Origin: Chitinophaga silvisoli
GTDB lineage: Bacteria > Bacteroidota > Bacteroidia > Chitinophagales > Chitinophagaceae
Direction of reading: 5' to 3'
Assembly (NCBI RefSeq): GCF_003412465.1
Contig: NZ_QTJV01000003.1
Location: 1 to 64,000, forward strand
DNA: 64,000 nucleotides
In this document: in pieces, positions 52,894 through 62,360 of the stretch
Layout: every line of letters starts with the position of its first letter
Position numbering within the stretch: the stretch's first letter is position 1
Made by a program: the position numbers and the translations under genes
Notes under the pieces: model-generated
What the model saw: the letters and a program-made list of their open reading frames with translations, nothing else
Database searches by the model: none
Told to the model about the DNA's origin: nothing

Positions 52894-53924
52894 ACAGTGT
52901 TTTTGCGAAACAGGTAATGACTGACTATCCATTCATTCCCCTTGTTATAATTCCATAGTTCGGCGCAGGCCATATAAAACAGGCGCCAGTATACCCACCA
53001 TTTCAGTGCCTGGTCCTTTCCGTAGGTAGCTTCGAACAGCGGCATTATTTCCGCTTTATGACTGTCCATATTGCGTAACCATGCTTCTGCGGTTTTACCA
53101 TAATGGGTACCGGTCACATGCCAGTGTTGACAAACGGACAAATGATCGTTAAAGTAAAACATCAGGTCATCGCCCGGCATCACGCCGCCAGTAAAGAAAT
53201 ACTGGCTCATCCAGTCAGTTTCGTCCTTCACTTCGAAAAGGTAGGTATACTCTTTATGTGTAAAGATATGAATGAACAGCTTCCCTTCTGCTTTTAAAAA
53301 GGAAGCGACCTTTTTTAACAGCAACTCGTAGTTGCGCATATGTTCAAACATCTCTACAGATACCACCCTGTCGAACTGTTGATCTGTATGAAAGATATTC
53401 ATGTCTGCAGTGATCACCTTCAGGTTGGTGATGCCGCGTTCCGCGGCCTGGGTGTCGATGTATTCTTTTTGAGTGCGGGAGTTGGATACCACGGTGAATG
53501 TGCTGCCCGGAAATTTTGCTGACATGTAGAGTGAGAGTGAGCCCCAACCGCAACCCAGTTCCAGCACTTCCATGCCGTTTGCCAGCTCTGCTCTTTTGCA
53601 GGTCAGTTCCAGCATATCTCTTTCTGCTATGTCCAGTTCATTTACGCCAGGCTGCCAGTATCCGCAGGAATATTTCAGGTGTTTGCCTAAGCAATATTGA
53701 TAAAAGAGAGTAGGTACTTCGTAATGTTGTGTATTGGCTTCCGCTGTATTTACGGCAATAGGAGAGGCTTTCAGCTGATCGATCAGTGACATGAGGTGCG
53801 CCTGTTGTGCTTCAGCGTCTCCTTTGTTCTCATCGTCCAGTCTTTGCTTTAGCAGTTTCCTGATACCTTTTCGTAGCAGGAGATCAGGAACGGTATTTTT
53901 TTCAATGAGGGTATCGTACCACAT
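52890..53924 (-). CDS. Cyclopropane-synthase-like SAM methyltransferase (2)
   Basis: 344 aa. Shorter than the first paralogue and lacking its N-terminal domain; the core has KYSCGYWQPGVNELDIAERDML, VLELGCGWGSLSLYMS and EMFEHMRNYELLLKK. The sequence is closer to coclaurine-N-methyltransferase-like CFA homologues than to classic Cfa. Two non-identical methyltransferases in one operon suggest two methylation steps or substrates. Confidence 0.88.
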   Translation of the reverse strand: MWYDTLIEKNTVPDLLLRKGIRKLLKQRLDDENKGDAEAQQAHLMSLIDQLKASPIAVNTAEANTQHYEVPTLFYQYCLGKHLKYSCGYWQPGVNELDIAERDMLELTCKRAELANGMEVLELGCGWGSLSLYMSAKFPGSTFTVVSNSRTQKEYIDTQAAERGITNLKVITADMNIFHTDQQFDRVVSVEMFEHMRNYELLLKKVASFLKAEGKLFIHIFTHKEYTYLFEVKDETDWMSQYFFTGGVMPGDDLMFYFNDHLSVCQHWHVTGTHYGKTAEAWLRNMDSHKAEIMPLFEATYGKDQALKWWVYWRLFYMACAELWNYNKGNEWIVSHYLFRKNTV

Positions 53925-53972
53925 GTTAAATATGATTGAAAAGTAATAAACACGATATGTAAAAACGGAATC

Positions 53973-54755
53973 TTATTGTCTGGCAGGGAACCAGGGAATG
54001 AAGGCGCTGGTGCTGCGCTGATAGGCTTTATAGGCTTCTCCTTTGGAGCGCAATGATTGCTCTTCTGTAGCTGGTATACCTGTCACTTTCAGGAGCAGGT
54101 AAAGGATAATAAGTGGACTGATAACACCCAGGTATCCATAGGGAGAGCCGAGTGCGAATACGCTGTATGATACCCACATCATCCATTCGAAAAAGTAATT
54201 GGGATGCCGGGAATAGCGCCACAGTCCGGTGTTGCATACCAAGCCTTTGTTTTTATTTTTGAATAAATGTAATTGCCTGTCTGCAATTGCTTCGCCTGTC
54301 ACGCTGATGGCCCAAAGTACAATGCCGGTATATTCTGGAATGCCTAATGCTGTTTTGTGATTGAGTGCACTGATGATAAATGGTATGGACAGCAGTACAT
54401 TTGAAAGTCCCTGGAACTGGAAGAACCAAAAGAACTTTTTGTCTGCATGAGGTGCCCACTCTTTTCTCAGTTGCTGGTAGCGGCCGTCTTCCGTATCCAG
54501 ATGTGCGGAGACCCTGAAGAGCAGATGAGTGCCCAGCCTGATACCGGCTATGATGACCATACTACAGATCAGGTATTTACGGATGTGGTTACCACCTGCC
54601 ATGAGTAATAACAGGATGCCTATGACCGGGAAGTTGTAAGACCAGAAAATGTCTACTACGCCGGCGTTGTGAATAGCGTGCGCCCATCCCCAGACCATGG
54701 CCATGATCATTCCGCATACTACGATGAGTAGTAAGACAATTGTAAGGTTATCCAT
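53973..54755 (-). CDS. DUF1295 membrane protein (steroid 5-alpha-reductase-like)
   Basis: About 260 aa from MDNLTIVL (a longer frame runs to 54836 but would lie across the upstream gene). Five to six membrane helices and the C-terminal GLWRYSRHPNYFFEWMMW signature shared with isoprenylcysteine methyltransferase/steroid reductase-like DUF1295 proteins. It may reduce or methylate a lipid in the membrane. It overlaps the DUF1475 gene by 8 bp. Confidence 0.87.
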   Translation of the reverse strand: MDNLTIVLLLIVVCGMIMAMVWGWAHAIHNAGVVDIFWSYNFPVIGILLLLMAGGNHIRKYLICSMVIIAGIRLGTHLLFRVSAHLDTEDGRYQQLRKEWAPHADKKFFWFFQFQGLSNVLLSIPFIISALNHKTALGIPEYTGIVLWAISVTGEAIADRQLHLFKNKNKGLVCNTGLWRYSRHPNYFFEWMMWVSYSVFALGSPYGYLGVISPLIILYLLLKVTGIPATEEQSLRSKGEAYKAYQRSTSAFIPWFPARQ

Positions 54756-55083
54756 GTTGTTTTCCGAATAGTTCTTTAAGACCTTCTTTGGGCGTGAGGC
54801 GGAACAGCTGGACCAGCATATATATGCAACTGGCAATGCTACCCAGTGTGACTAGTAATATGAGCCAGATTCCTTTGCTGAAAATTGTTTTTTCCTTGTA
54901 ACAGATCCATATAAAAATGACTAGTACATTTGTATAGAAGTCCCAAAGTGTGGCCCGCATCCAGGGAATGCTTCCCAGGAAATTCCATTCTCTGAACAGG
55001 CTGCTTTTCATGCTGGTCGTGATCACTACATAACACATCCAGACTAACAAAGCGCTGAAGAGTAGTTTTAGGAAAGTGATCAT
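54748..55083 (-). CDS. DUF1475-like membrane protein
   Basis: 111 aa with three hydrophobic helices (about residues 3-22, 50-65 and 71-92), and MKSSLFREWNFLGSIPWMRATLWDFYTNV, a stretch resembling the DUF1475 family. First gene of the - strand lipid cluster; function unknown. Confidence 0.7.
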   Translation of the reverse strand: MITFLKLLFSALLVWMCYVVITTSMKSSLFREWNFLGSIPWMRATLWDFYTNVLVIFIWICYKEKTIFSKGIWLILLVTLGSIASCIYMLVQLFRLTPKEGLKELFGKQHG

Positions 55084-55318
55084 GTGCAGCCGACAGATTT
55101 GCTATTGCCGGTATGATAACATACGTAGGAATAATTGTTTTTGGTTTCGGTACTTTTGCTAATAATCCGGTTCAGGCTGCCGGGAGCTGGCTGTGTTGCT
55201 GCCACTCATCAATTAACAGTAATTTAGTTTGCCTAATTTCCATAATAGCAGTATCTTTTCTATACTGTCACTTTTTAAAAGGACGAACCCGATCGTAAAC
55301 TTTGAATTTTAGAGCACT

Positions 55319-55687
55319 ATGGCAGAAAGAAAGACTAATTCGTCTAATTATCAGAATCAATCGTTCCTGGAGAGCAAGTGTCCGTTGAATGAGTTGTTGT
55401 TTTCTATGAGCCGTCGCTGGACGACAGATATTTTATTCTGTATCGAAGCAGGCAATAATAGATTCTCAGGAATCAGGGAGGAGCTGACATACATTACAGA
55501 TCATATCCTGTCAGACCGGCTGAAGACGCTGGAGAAGACTGGACTGATCACGCGTCAGCAGTTTCCCGGCATGCCGCCTAAAGTTATTTACTCACTTACG
55601 GAAAATGGAGTAGAGCTTTGTGGCCTATTGGAAAAGCTATGTGAGTTTTCCAGTGTAATCTACGACGAGAAAGCAGTCGCAGTATAG
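55319..55687 (+). CDS. HxlR-family transcriptional regulator
   Basis: 122 aa winged helix: SKCPLNELLFSMSRRWTTDILFCI with the family Cys (Cys21), NRFSGIREELTYITDHILSDRLKTLEKTGLI recognition region and PPKVIYSLTENGVEL wing. HxlR proteins often respond to electrophiles or oxidants through the Cys. It is divergent from the lipid cluster, 235 bp away, and may control it or the following hydrolase. Confidence 0.9.
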   Translation: MAERKTNSSNYQNQSFLESKCPLNELLFSMSRRWTTDILFCIEAGNNRFSGIREELTYITDHILSDRLKTLEKTGLITRQQFPGMPPKVIYSLTENGVELCGLLEKLCEFSSVIYDEKAVAV

Positions 55688-55768
55688 TATTGCCTTGAGC
55701 ATTTCACGTTGTGAAAAACTCCTGTACGTAAGTATACTTTTAGTATCTTACTGCAATACTCCCACACC

Positions 55769-57289
55769 ATGAATAAATTAACCCTTTGGTTTTGCATGGC
55801 AGCCTTGTCTTTCTCTCAGGCACATGCGCAGACACACACTATAGAAGATCCCCGGTTTGCCGGATTAGACAAAGAATTTAATGCGATCCTTAATACCTGG
55901 CATGTAGCCGGTTTTGCTGTTGCCGTGGTGGAAAAGGATAAGATCATCTATGCCAAAGGATTTGGTTTTAGGGATTACGAGCACAAAGTACCTGTAACGC
56001 CTAATACCCTCTTTGCTGTAGGATCTAATACAAAAGCGTTTACAGCTGGTTTACTGGGCATACTCAGGGATCAGGGGAAGCTGGACTTCGAACAGCCTGT
56101 GCGTAATTTCCTGCCGGAACTGGTTTTTGCTACCGATGAGCTGAACGAGCAGGTGACCCTACGCGATATGATGACCCATCGTACAGGGATCCAGCGCTAT
56201 GATAACTCCTGGTTCTTTTTCCCGCCCAAAAGCAGGGATACCCTGCTGTATCGTATCCGCTATTTCAAACCACACACGCCCTTGCGTTCACAGTGGGAGT
56301 ACAACAACTTTATGTACCTGGCCCAGGGCAAGGTGGCCGAGAAACTGACTGGGAAGAGCTGGGAAGACAATATTCGCCAATATTTCTTTGACCCGCTGGA
56401 AATGTCACATTCAAACTTATCAGTCATTGATATGGTAAAGCAACAGGATGTGGCATTGCCATATAAGGTAGCGCTGGATGGCAGTATCAAAAAACAGGAA
56501 TACCACAATATTGACGTAATAGGTCCTGCCGGCAGTATTAACAGCAATGTGCTGGATATGGGCAACTGGGTGCGCATGTGGCTCAATGGTGGAAAATACA
56601 AAGGGAAGACAGTATTGCCAGCGGCTTATGTACAGGAGGCTACCGGTTTACAGATGGCTATCTGGTACAACCAACCAGACAAAGTACATCCTGATCTGCA
56701 CTTTAACGGCTATGGGTTAGGCTGGTTCCTGCGCTCTTACAGAGGGCACTACCAGGCAGAGCATGGCGGTAATATAGACGGTTTTACTGCGCTTACCTGT
56801 TTGTTTCCGACCGATAGCATTGGTATCGTCGTACTGTGTAATCAGGGGGGATCTTTCGTGCCTGATATTGTACATAATATACTTGCAGACAGGGCACTGA
56901 AGTTGAGTAAGATAGACTGGTATGGAGAGGCAGAAAAGAAGCTGCATACAGTTCCTCCGGCGGAACAAAAGAAAAAGGATACGGTTATAATAAAAGGCAC
57001 AACCGTGCTTCGTCCACTTGCAGAGCTGACAGGCACTTATACAAATAACCTATATGGTAGTTTTGAAGTATCCCGGCAACATGATTCACTGTTTGCAAAA
57101 TTGCCGTTTAAGACGGTGCATCTGAAACATCGGGGATATGATATATTCGATGCGATCAGCGAAATTGATTTCATAGAAATAAATATGACTGTTATACACT
57201 TCCTCATGGATGATAATGGAGATATAAACAGGCTGGAGATGAGACTGGATGACGAGCCGGCGGTTTTTATAAAACAGAAAAGTAACTAA
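55769..57289 (+). CDS. Secreted serine hydrolase (class C beta-lactamase-like) with DUF3471
   Basis: 506 aa, signal peptide 1-20. The penicillin-binding/beta-lactamase motifs are SxxK (Ser86-Asn-Thr-Lys89), YNN at 178-180 and HGG at 332-334. The C-terminal ~90 residues (LTGTYTNNLYGSFEV) match the DUF3471 domain that often follows such peptidases. It is a periplasmic D-amino-acid peptidase or esterase type; antibiotic resistance is not implied. Confidence 0.88.
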   Translation: MNKLTLWFCMAALSFSQAHAQTHTIEDPRFAGLDKEFNAILNTWHVAGFAVAVVEKDKIIYAKGFGFRDYEHKVPVTPNTLFAVGSNTKAFTAGLLGILRDQGKLDFEQPVRNFLPELVFATDELNEQVTLRDMMTHRTGIQRYDNSWFFFPPKSRDTLLYRIRYFKPHTPLRSQWEYNNFMYLAQGKVAEKLTGKSWEDNIRQYFFDPLEMSHSNLSVIDMVKQQDVALPYKVALDGSIKKQEYHNIDVIGPAGSINSNVLDMGNWVRMWLNGGKYKGKTVLPAAYVQEATGLQMAIWYNQPDKVHPDLHFNGYGLGWFLRSYRGHYQAEHGGNIDGFTALTCLFPTDSIGIVVLCNQGGSFVPDIVHNILADRALKLSKIDWYGEAEKKLHTVPPAEQKKKDTVIIKGTTVLRPLAELTGTYTNNLYGSFEVSRQHDSLFAKLPFKTVHLKHRGYDIFDAISEIDFIEINMTVIHFLMDDNGDINRLEMRLDDEPAVFIKQKSN

Positions 57290-57292
57290 ATG

Positions 57293-57334
57293 AAAAGAGG
57301 CCGGATCAAGTTTGAATTTTCTCCGACCTCTTTT
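57293..57334. terminator. Convergent terminator
   Basis: AAAAGAGGCCGGA and TCCGACCTCTTTT form a 13-bp stem with one C-A mismatch (G-U on the - strand). It lies between two genes that end here from opposite sides and is flanked by A and T runs. Confidence 0.75.
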
Positions 57335-57336
57335 TT

Positions 57337-57999
57337 CTATTGTTTTGCAACGAGTTTAAACTGAATATTTACCTGTGAATTGATCAACTTATCCTGCATG
57401 GACTGATCGGCTCTGTAGGTCATGCCCCAGAGGGTTCTGTCGATATTGAAATTCGCCTCAGCCCTGATCACGCCTTTCTCTCTTGTGATATAAGCAGGGA
57501 AGGATATATTCTTAGTTGAATCTTTCATTGTCAGGTTTCCCTGCACGGTATAGTTCGCATCTTTCATCAGCACTTCATTGCCTACGGAAGGTTTAAAGTT
57601 TGTTACGCCTGTAATCTCAAAAGTAGCCACCGGATACTTTTCGATATCAAAGAACATAGGTCCTTTCAGCTCGGCTTCCAGCTTATGTTGCAGCATGGAA
57701 TCAGTAGGTGCGAGGTCTATGTCCTGCAGGGTACTCATATTGATCCTGATACTACCACCTGTGACCAGTGTATCCTGTACATACAATTTACTTTCCAGCA
57801 GTCTGAAAATGCCGGTATGTTTGCCTGTAGGTTTTGTACCGATAAATTGCACCACGCTCACGGTAGTATCTACATGGTATGATCTCCCTTCTCCTTCTTT
57901 TACGGACTGGGCATCTTGGATCGTTGCTTTATCTGCCTTTGGTGCCTGTTCGCAGGCTGCCATGAGCGTAAGCAAAATGATAGGAACTATATATTTCAT
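57337..57999 (-). CDS. YceI-family lipoprotein
   Basis: 220 aa; lipobox LMAAC with Cys16. The YceI lipocalin-like barrel shows VQFIGTKPTGKHTG, the middle KGPMFFDIEKYPVATFEI motif and NISFPAYITREKG. Family members bind isoprenoid-type lipids in the periplasm. It is separated by 19 bp from the PaaN-like gene upstream. Confidence 0.9.
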   Translation of the reverse strand: MKYIVPIILLTLMAACEQAPKADKATIQDAQSVKEGEGRSYHVDTTVSVVQFIGTKPTGKHTGIFRLLESKLYVQDTLVTGGSIRINMSTLQDIDLAPTDSMLQHKLEAELKGPMFFDIEKYPVATFEITGVTNFKPSVGNEVLMKDANYTVQGNLTMKDSTKNISFPAYITREKGVIRAEANFNIDRTLWGMTYRADQSMQDKLINSQVNIQFKLVAKQ

Positions 58000-58018
58000 A
58001 AACTACATTATTCGCATC

Positions 58019-59677
58019 TCAGCTGCCGGTTACTTCCCGGTTGCCTACCCAGACGAATCGTCTGAGAATAAATTCCGGGTTAGTAAAACTTGCATTTCCG
58101 GCAGGGTTGCCTCCGGTCACATGAAAATCGGAGAAGGCGGCGTGTTGATTCACCCAGATAAAGCCGGTAAAATTGAAAGAAACCGGGGTGAACACGCTAT
58201 TCATTGCTTCCGTGATCTTTTCTTTTGTGTCCGGGCTTATGGCGTATGCTGCACAGGTGATAGCCCCGTGCTGCTGTGCCATTTGGCGGGCCAGTTGAAT
58301 AGACTCGTCTGTATCCTTTGTTTTTACAAGCAACAAAACCGGGCCAAATAATTCCTGTTCGAAGATGTGCCTATCGGCACTATCTACCTGCAGAATGGCT
58401 GGCGTAAAGCCCCGGGCATGTGTAAACTCTTCGTTCACCAGCGGTTGTCCTTCCAGGATCACCTTTGCACCCAGTTTACCTGCATTGTGTGCCCTTTGCA
58501 GGGTGGTATCGTTTTGTAAGGCACCCAGCGTGCCGGCTCCCATTTTAGGATTAGTAACCAGGGCGGTAACCGCATTTTTGAATTTCTCTACTACTTCATC
58601 AAAAGAGAGCGTGCCATTAGGAGTTTGTATGCCTCCTGCAGGTATAAAGAAGTTCTGCGGCGCGGTGCACATTTGTCCTGAGTACAGGGAGACAGAGAAT
58701 GCCAGATTTTGCATCACCGCATCTATATCTGTTACGCTATCCAGGATCACGGAGTTGACACCCGCTTTTTCTGTAAATACAGATTTGCCGGGCAGGGATT
58801 CTACATAGTTCCCAAACTGGCTGCCTCCTGTATAATCAATGAGTTTGATACCTGGATGTTCACACAAGGTTTTGGTGATTGGTGTTGCAGATGTATCGGC
58901 CGCCAGCTGGCACAGGTTAGGGTTAAAGCCCTTCTCCTGCAAAACCTGCTGTATAGCGCTTACCGCGATGGCGATAGGCAGTATGGCCCTGGGATGAGGT
59001 TTCACGATCACAGGGTTGCCTGTTACAAGATCTGCATAGATACCAGGTAGCGAATTCCATACCGGGAATGTAGAGCAACCGATTACAAGGCCAGGACCTT
59101 TGGGCATGGCCCTGAAATTCTTTTTGAGTTGGAGGGCGAATTTTCCCATTGGTTTCTCCCACAACTGTTCGGCAGGATAGCGGTTCAGTTCATGATAGCC
59201 CATTGCAATAGCTTCAAGTGCGCGGTCATTGGCATGTGGGCCGGATGCCTGAAAGCTCATCATAAAGCTCTGCCCGGTGGTGTGCATGGTCGCGTAAGCA
59301 ATGTCGAAAAAATACGACTGGATACGCTCCAGGGTTTCTACCAGAATATCGGCCCGTATATCCACAGTTGTATTACGCCATTGGGGAGCGGCAGCAACAG
59401 CTTTTTCTACAAGATCGTCCGCAGTGAAGAGTGGATAGGTAATGCCGAGTGGCTCCATGGTGTATGGAGATACTTCCTCGCCGGCCCATCCGGATTCGCC
59501 GCTTTGTAAGAGTTGGGAAAAGGGGGTGTTGAGCTGTGCTTTGAACCTGTTGTGGCCTTCTTCGGGGGCTTGTTCGCCATAAGCTTTGGGGTGCTCAGGG
59601 TATTGCGAATAAAAGGCCCGCTCGTGATTTGCCTTTACGGCTTTTTCGATGGTGCTTTGGTGTTTGATGGTAAGCAT
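58019..59677 (-). CDS. paaN: PaaN-like aldehyde dehydrogenase (phenylacetate degradation)
   Basis: About 552 aa from MLTIKHQ. Aldehyde-dehydrogenase fold: NAD-binding PHPRAILPIA and DYTGGSQFG, general base Glu in FTEKAGVNSVI, nucleophile Cys in YSGQMCTAPQNFF. The overall sequence, without an enoyl-hydratase domain, resembles the stand-alone PaaN subgroup that acts on an open-ring intermediate of phenylacetate breakdown. No other paa genes are in the window, so the role is provisional. Preceded by a strong hairpin. Confidence 0.78.
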   Translation of the reverse strand: MLTIKHQSTIEKAVKANHERAFYSQYPEHPKAYGEQAPEEGHNRFKAQLNTPFSQLLQSGESGWAGEEVSPYTMEPLGITYPLFTADDLVEKAVAAAPQWRNTTVDIRADILVETLERIQSYFFDIAYATMHTTGQSFMMSFQASGPHANDRALEAIAMGYHELNRYPAEQLWEKPMGKFALQLKKNFRAMPKGPGLVIGCSTFPVWNSLPGIYADLVTGNPVIVKPHPRAILPIAIAVSAIQQVLQEKGFNPNLCQLAADTSATPITKTLCEHPGIKLIDYTGGSQFGNYVESLPGKSVFTEKAGVNSVILDSVTDIDAVMQNLAFSVSLYSGQMCTAPQNFFIPAGGIQTPNGTLSFDEVVEKFKNAVTALVTNPKMGAGTLGALQNDTTLQRAHNAGKLGAKVILEGQPLVNEEFTHARGFTPAILQVDSADRHIFEQELFGPVLLLVKTKDTDESIQLARQMAQQHGAITCAAYAISPDTKEKITEAMNSVFTPVSFNFTGFIWVNQHAAFSDFHVTGGNPAGNASFTNPEFILRRFVWVGNREVTGS

Positions 59678-59708
59678 ATGTGGAATTTGAATAATTAGCT
59701 TTTCATAA

Positions 59709-59736
59709 CCGGGGCCTGCATCGTTGCAGGCCCCGG
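59709..59736 (-). terminator. GC-rich hairpin between the TPR and paaN-like genes
   Basis: CCGGGGCCTGCA pairs perfectly with TGCAGGCCCCGG around TCGT, 28 bp after the TPR stop. No T-run follows on the - strand, so it may be an attenuator or a partial terminator. Confidence 0.55.
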
Positions 59737-59764
59737 TCGAGATCTTTACCATCCTTTTTGGGTC

Positions 59765-60838
59765 TTACCTGGCCAGAGAGAAGCGATTGTCGTTGTAATA
59801 CTCATCGGGTCTCACCTTCAGGGGATGGGTGCGCTGGTATTGTAAAAACGCGTCGTATTCAGCTTTATGCATATTTGTCCAGGCTTTGAAAGCAGATTGG
59901 TTGCTTACGGGACCAAAGATCCATTGTGTGTAAGCATCAAATAAACCTTCTTTCAGCAGGTTGCGCTGGTAGTCAAATAATGCGTAGGGGAACTTCACAC
60001 CTGAGAAGTTGAACCAGTCCAGCAGGAAGCGTGTCCTTACCATTACCAGGCTCTCAGGATCTATACCTGTCATTACCACAGATGTCTGTTTGCCCATAGA
60101 GGCTTTGTAGGCATCTGCAAATTCAGAGGCTGAAGTCTTTTTGCTTTTCCGCTCGTTTTCCAGATCCGCGAGGGCCTGGGTCATGAGTGTCGGATCGTTA
60201 TATAATTTTTTATAAGCATCTATCAGCATGGTACGTACTTCGGCAGTACGTTCTGTATAGCTTTCCAGGTTCACGAAGATTTCGCCGTAGATGATGATCC
60301 AGGAAGGATCTTTCACGTAGGAGTAAGCCCTGCAGGCGTTGTAGTAGTTGCCAGGGAAGCTGGGATCTTTCTCGATTCCCTTCAGCCAGTTGGCCATACC
60401 ACCTTCGTATATTTTCAGGAACATGAGCAGCTGGCCATTGTCATTATACAGCTCTCCGCTTTCAGGGAAGCGTTTCAGGCCTTTTTCGTACAATTTCTGG
60501 GCTGTTTTCCATTCCTGTTTTGCCTGGTAGATGTTGCCGGCTATCTGGTAGAGTTGCGCATCGGCATCCTTTTTATTCAGCAGGGGCTCGATGGTGCTCT
60601 TGGCTTTGCTCATATCGCCCTGCAGCCAGTAAGCGAAGCCAAGTTGTTTTTTATATTGGGTATTGTCAGGCTCCATGGTGATGGCCTGGTTCAGTACCAA
60701 TATGGCGTTGGAATAATCTCCGCTGCGAATGAAGCCGGTGGCAGTGTTAAATAATTCATTGGCATCCTGTGCGAAAACCGGTATGGTCGCGAAAAAGAAG
60801 CCAATGCATATAGCTATTTTCAATAAAGAAGCCCTCAT
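59765..60838 (-). CDS. Secreted TPR protein
   Basis: About 357 aa from MRASLLK, with signal peptide ending VFAQD. The first ~180 residues are TPR units (ANELFNTATGFIRSGDYSNAILVLNQAI, YQIAGNIYQAKQEWKTAQKLYEKGL, GELYNDNGQLLMFL). The rest is helical with a C-terminal FNFSGVKFPYALFDYQ region without a known domain. Likely a periplasmic scaffold; partner unknown. Confidence 0.75.
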   Translation of the reverse strand: MRASLLKIAICIGFFFATIPVFAQDANELFNTATGFIRSGDYSNAILVLNQAITMEPDNTQYKKQLGFAYWLQGDMSKAKSTIEPLLNKKDADAQLYQIAGNIYQAKQEWKTAQKLYEKGLKRFPESGELYNDNGQLLMFLKIYEGGMANWLKGIEKDPSFPGNYYNACRAYSYVKDPSWIIIYGEIFVNLESYTERTAEVRTMLIDAYKKLYNDPTLMTQALADLENERKSKKTSASEFADAYKASMGKQTSVVMTGIDPESLVMVRTRFLLDWFNFSGVKFPYALFDYQRNLLKEGLFDAYTQWIFGPVSNQSAFKAWTNMHKAEYDAFLQYQRTHPLKVRPDEYYNDNRFSLAR

Positions 60839-60986
60839 GTACATCCTTGATCTTTCGTTTGCTGTAAAAATAGTGAAAAATGTGCCAAACCTTGCTGTAG
60901 CGGAGAAAGGTCCTGGGGCAATTTGAATTTCTTTTCAGAATCAGCTGCATTACTACGTTTGCCCAGGCAAAATGCAGCTGTTACGG

Positions 60987-62228
60987 TCAGAGCAGGTGTG
61001 AAACCAGTCCATCCCGCAGTTTTGGCTCGAACCAGGTACTCTTGGGCGGCATTACATTACCACTATCTGCTATGTCAAATAATTGCTGGATAGTCACCGG
61101 GTATAGTGCAAAGGCTACCTTATGCTCCCCGCTGTCCACCCGCTTTACCAGTTCCTGCAGGCCACGGATGCCACCTACGAAGTCGATGCGCTTGTCTGTA
61201 CGCTGGTCTTTGATGCCAAGCAGTTTATCCAGCACATTGTTGGAAAGGATGGTTACATCGAGTATGCCGATGGGATCATAGCTAAAAGTGCCTTCCTGTG
61301 CGACCAGGCGATACCAGCTGCCATCCAGGTACATACTGAACTCATGGAGCATGGAAGGGGCTTGTGGCAGATGACCGATAGGTTCCACGACAAAGTCGTA
61401 TTCCAGTTTGGAGAGCAGGTCTTCTTTGCTCAGGCCATTCAGGTCTTTGACGACCCTGTTATAATCGAGGATCACCAGCTGGCTGGCGGGGAAGATGGTA
61501 GTCAGGAAATAGTTAGCAGGATCATCGAGGCCGATGCGCTGCTGTTCTTCCAGTTCCTTTTGCACCATTGATGCGGAGGCGGCGCGATGGTGGCCGTCTG
61601 CGATATATGTATGCGGCACTTTGGTGTCGAAGAGTGCTGTGATATTGTCGTTGGTAGCATTGTCATCCACGACCCAGATGGTGTGTTGAATACCGTCTGT
61701 TGCTGTAAAGTCGTACGCAGGGGAATGATGAACAGTCCATTGATCAATGAGTGAATTGATGGCAGGTACATCGTTGTAGGCAAGGAATACATTGCCTGTC
61801 TGCGCGTTGGTGGTTTTGATATTGTTGATCCTGTCCTTTTCCTTGTCGGGGCGGGTGAATTCATGTTTTTTAATTATCCCGCTGTTGTAGTCGGAGATCG
61901 AGGAGATGCAAACGAGGCCTGTCTGGCTGCGACCGTTCATGACCAGGCGATAGATGTAATAGCAGGGGGTATCGTCCTGGAAGAGGGTGCCTTCACTGAT
62001 AAAGCGTTGGAGATTTTCGGCGGCTTTATCATATACGGGCTGGCTGTATACGTCAGTGCCTTCGGGGAGGTCGATTTCTGATTTGGAAACGTGGTAAAAA
62101 GAGTAGGGGTTGCCGGCTGCTTCTAACTTAGCTTCTGGAGCGCCTAACACATCATATGGTCTGGCTGCAACTTTATCAGCCAGCGCCGGCGTGGGTCTTA
62201 ATCCTCTGAACGGTCTGATGATTGCCAT
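60987..62228 (-). CDS. DUF1015 protein
   Basis: 413 aa cytoplasmic protein with the family start IIRPFRGLRPTPALADKVAARPYDVL, HEFTRPDKEKDRINNIKTTNAQTGNVFL and the IADGHHRAASASM motif with its His pair. DUF1015 genes in many bacteria lie beside serC/serA, as here with serC upstream. No activity is established. Confidence 0.92.
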   Translation of the reverse strand: MAIIRPFRGLRPTPALADKVAARPYDVLGAPEAKLEAAGNPYSFYHVSKSEIDLPEGTDVYSQPVYDKAAENLQRFISEGTLFQDDTPCYYIYRLVMNGRSQTGLVCISSISDYNSGIIKKHEFTRPDKEKDRINNIKTTNAQTGNVFLAYNDVPAINSLIDQWTVHHSPAYDFTATDGIQHTIWVVDDNATNDNITALFDTKVPHTYIADGHHRAASASMVQKELEEQQRIGLDDPANYFLTTIFPASQLVILDYNRVVKDLNGLSKEDLLSKLEYDFVVEPIGHLPQAPSMLHEFSMYLDGSWYRLVAQEGTFSYDPIGILDVTILSNNVLDKLLGIKDQRTDKRIDFVGGIRGLQELVKRVDSGEHKVAFALYPVTIQQLFDIADSGNVMPPKSTWFEPKLRDGLVSHLL

Positions 62229-62308
62229 AATGAAAGGTATTGTTAGTCAGGTAAATGTAAATGCAAATAGGCAGATGAGCAAATACAAGGCCAACAGGGT
62301 TAAAATGC

Positions 62309-62340
62309 AAAAAGCTCCTGCTTTCCGACAGGAGCTTTTT
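62309..62340 (-). terminator. Terminator of serC
   Basis: AAAAAGCTCCTG pairs perfectly with CAGGAGCTTTTT around an 8-base loop. On the - strand it ends in a T-run, 20 bp after the serC stop. Confidence 0.85.
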
Positions 62341-62360
62341 AAATTTTATTAAGAGTAAGA

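Noticed and set aside
55113..55298. A 61-codon frame between the DUF1475 and HxlR genes
   Set aside because: Hydrophobic and Cys-rich but without start context or recognisable family; more likely part of the divergent regulatory region.
55769..57289. Clinically relevant AmpC beta-lactamase
   Set aside because: The SxxK/YxN/HGG motifs are shared by many peptidases and esterases, and the DUF3471 tail and length fit the general serine-hydrolase group better.
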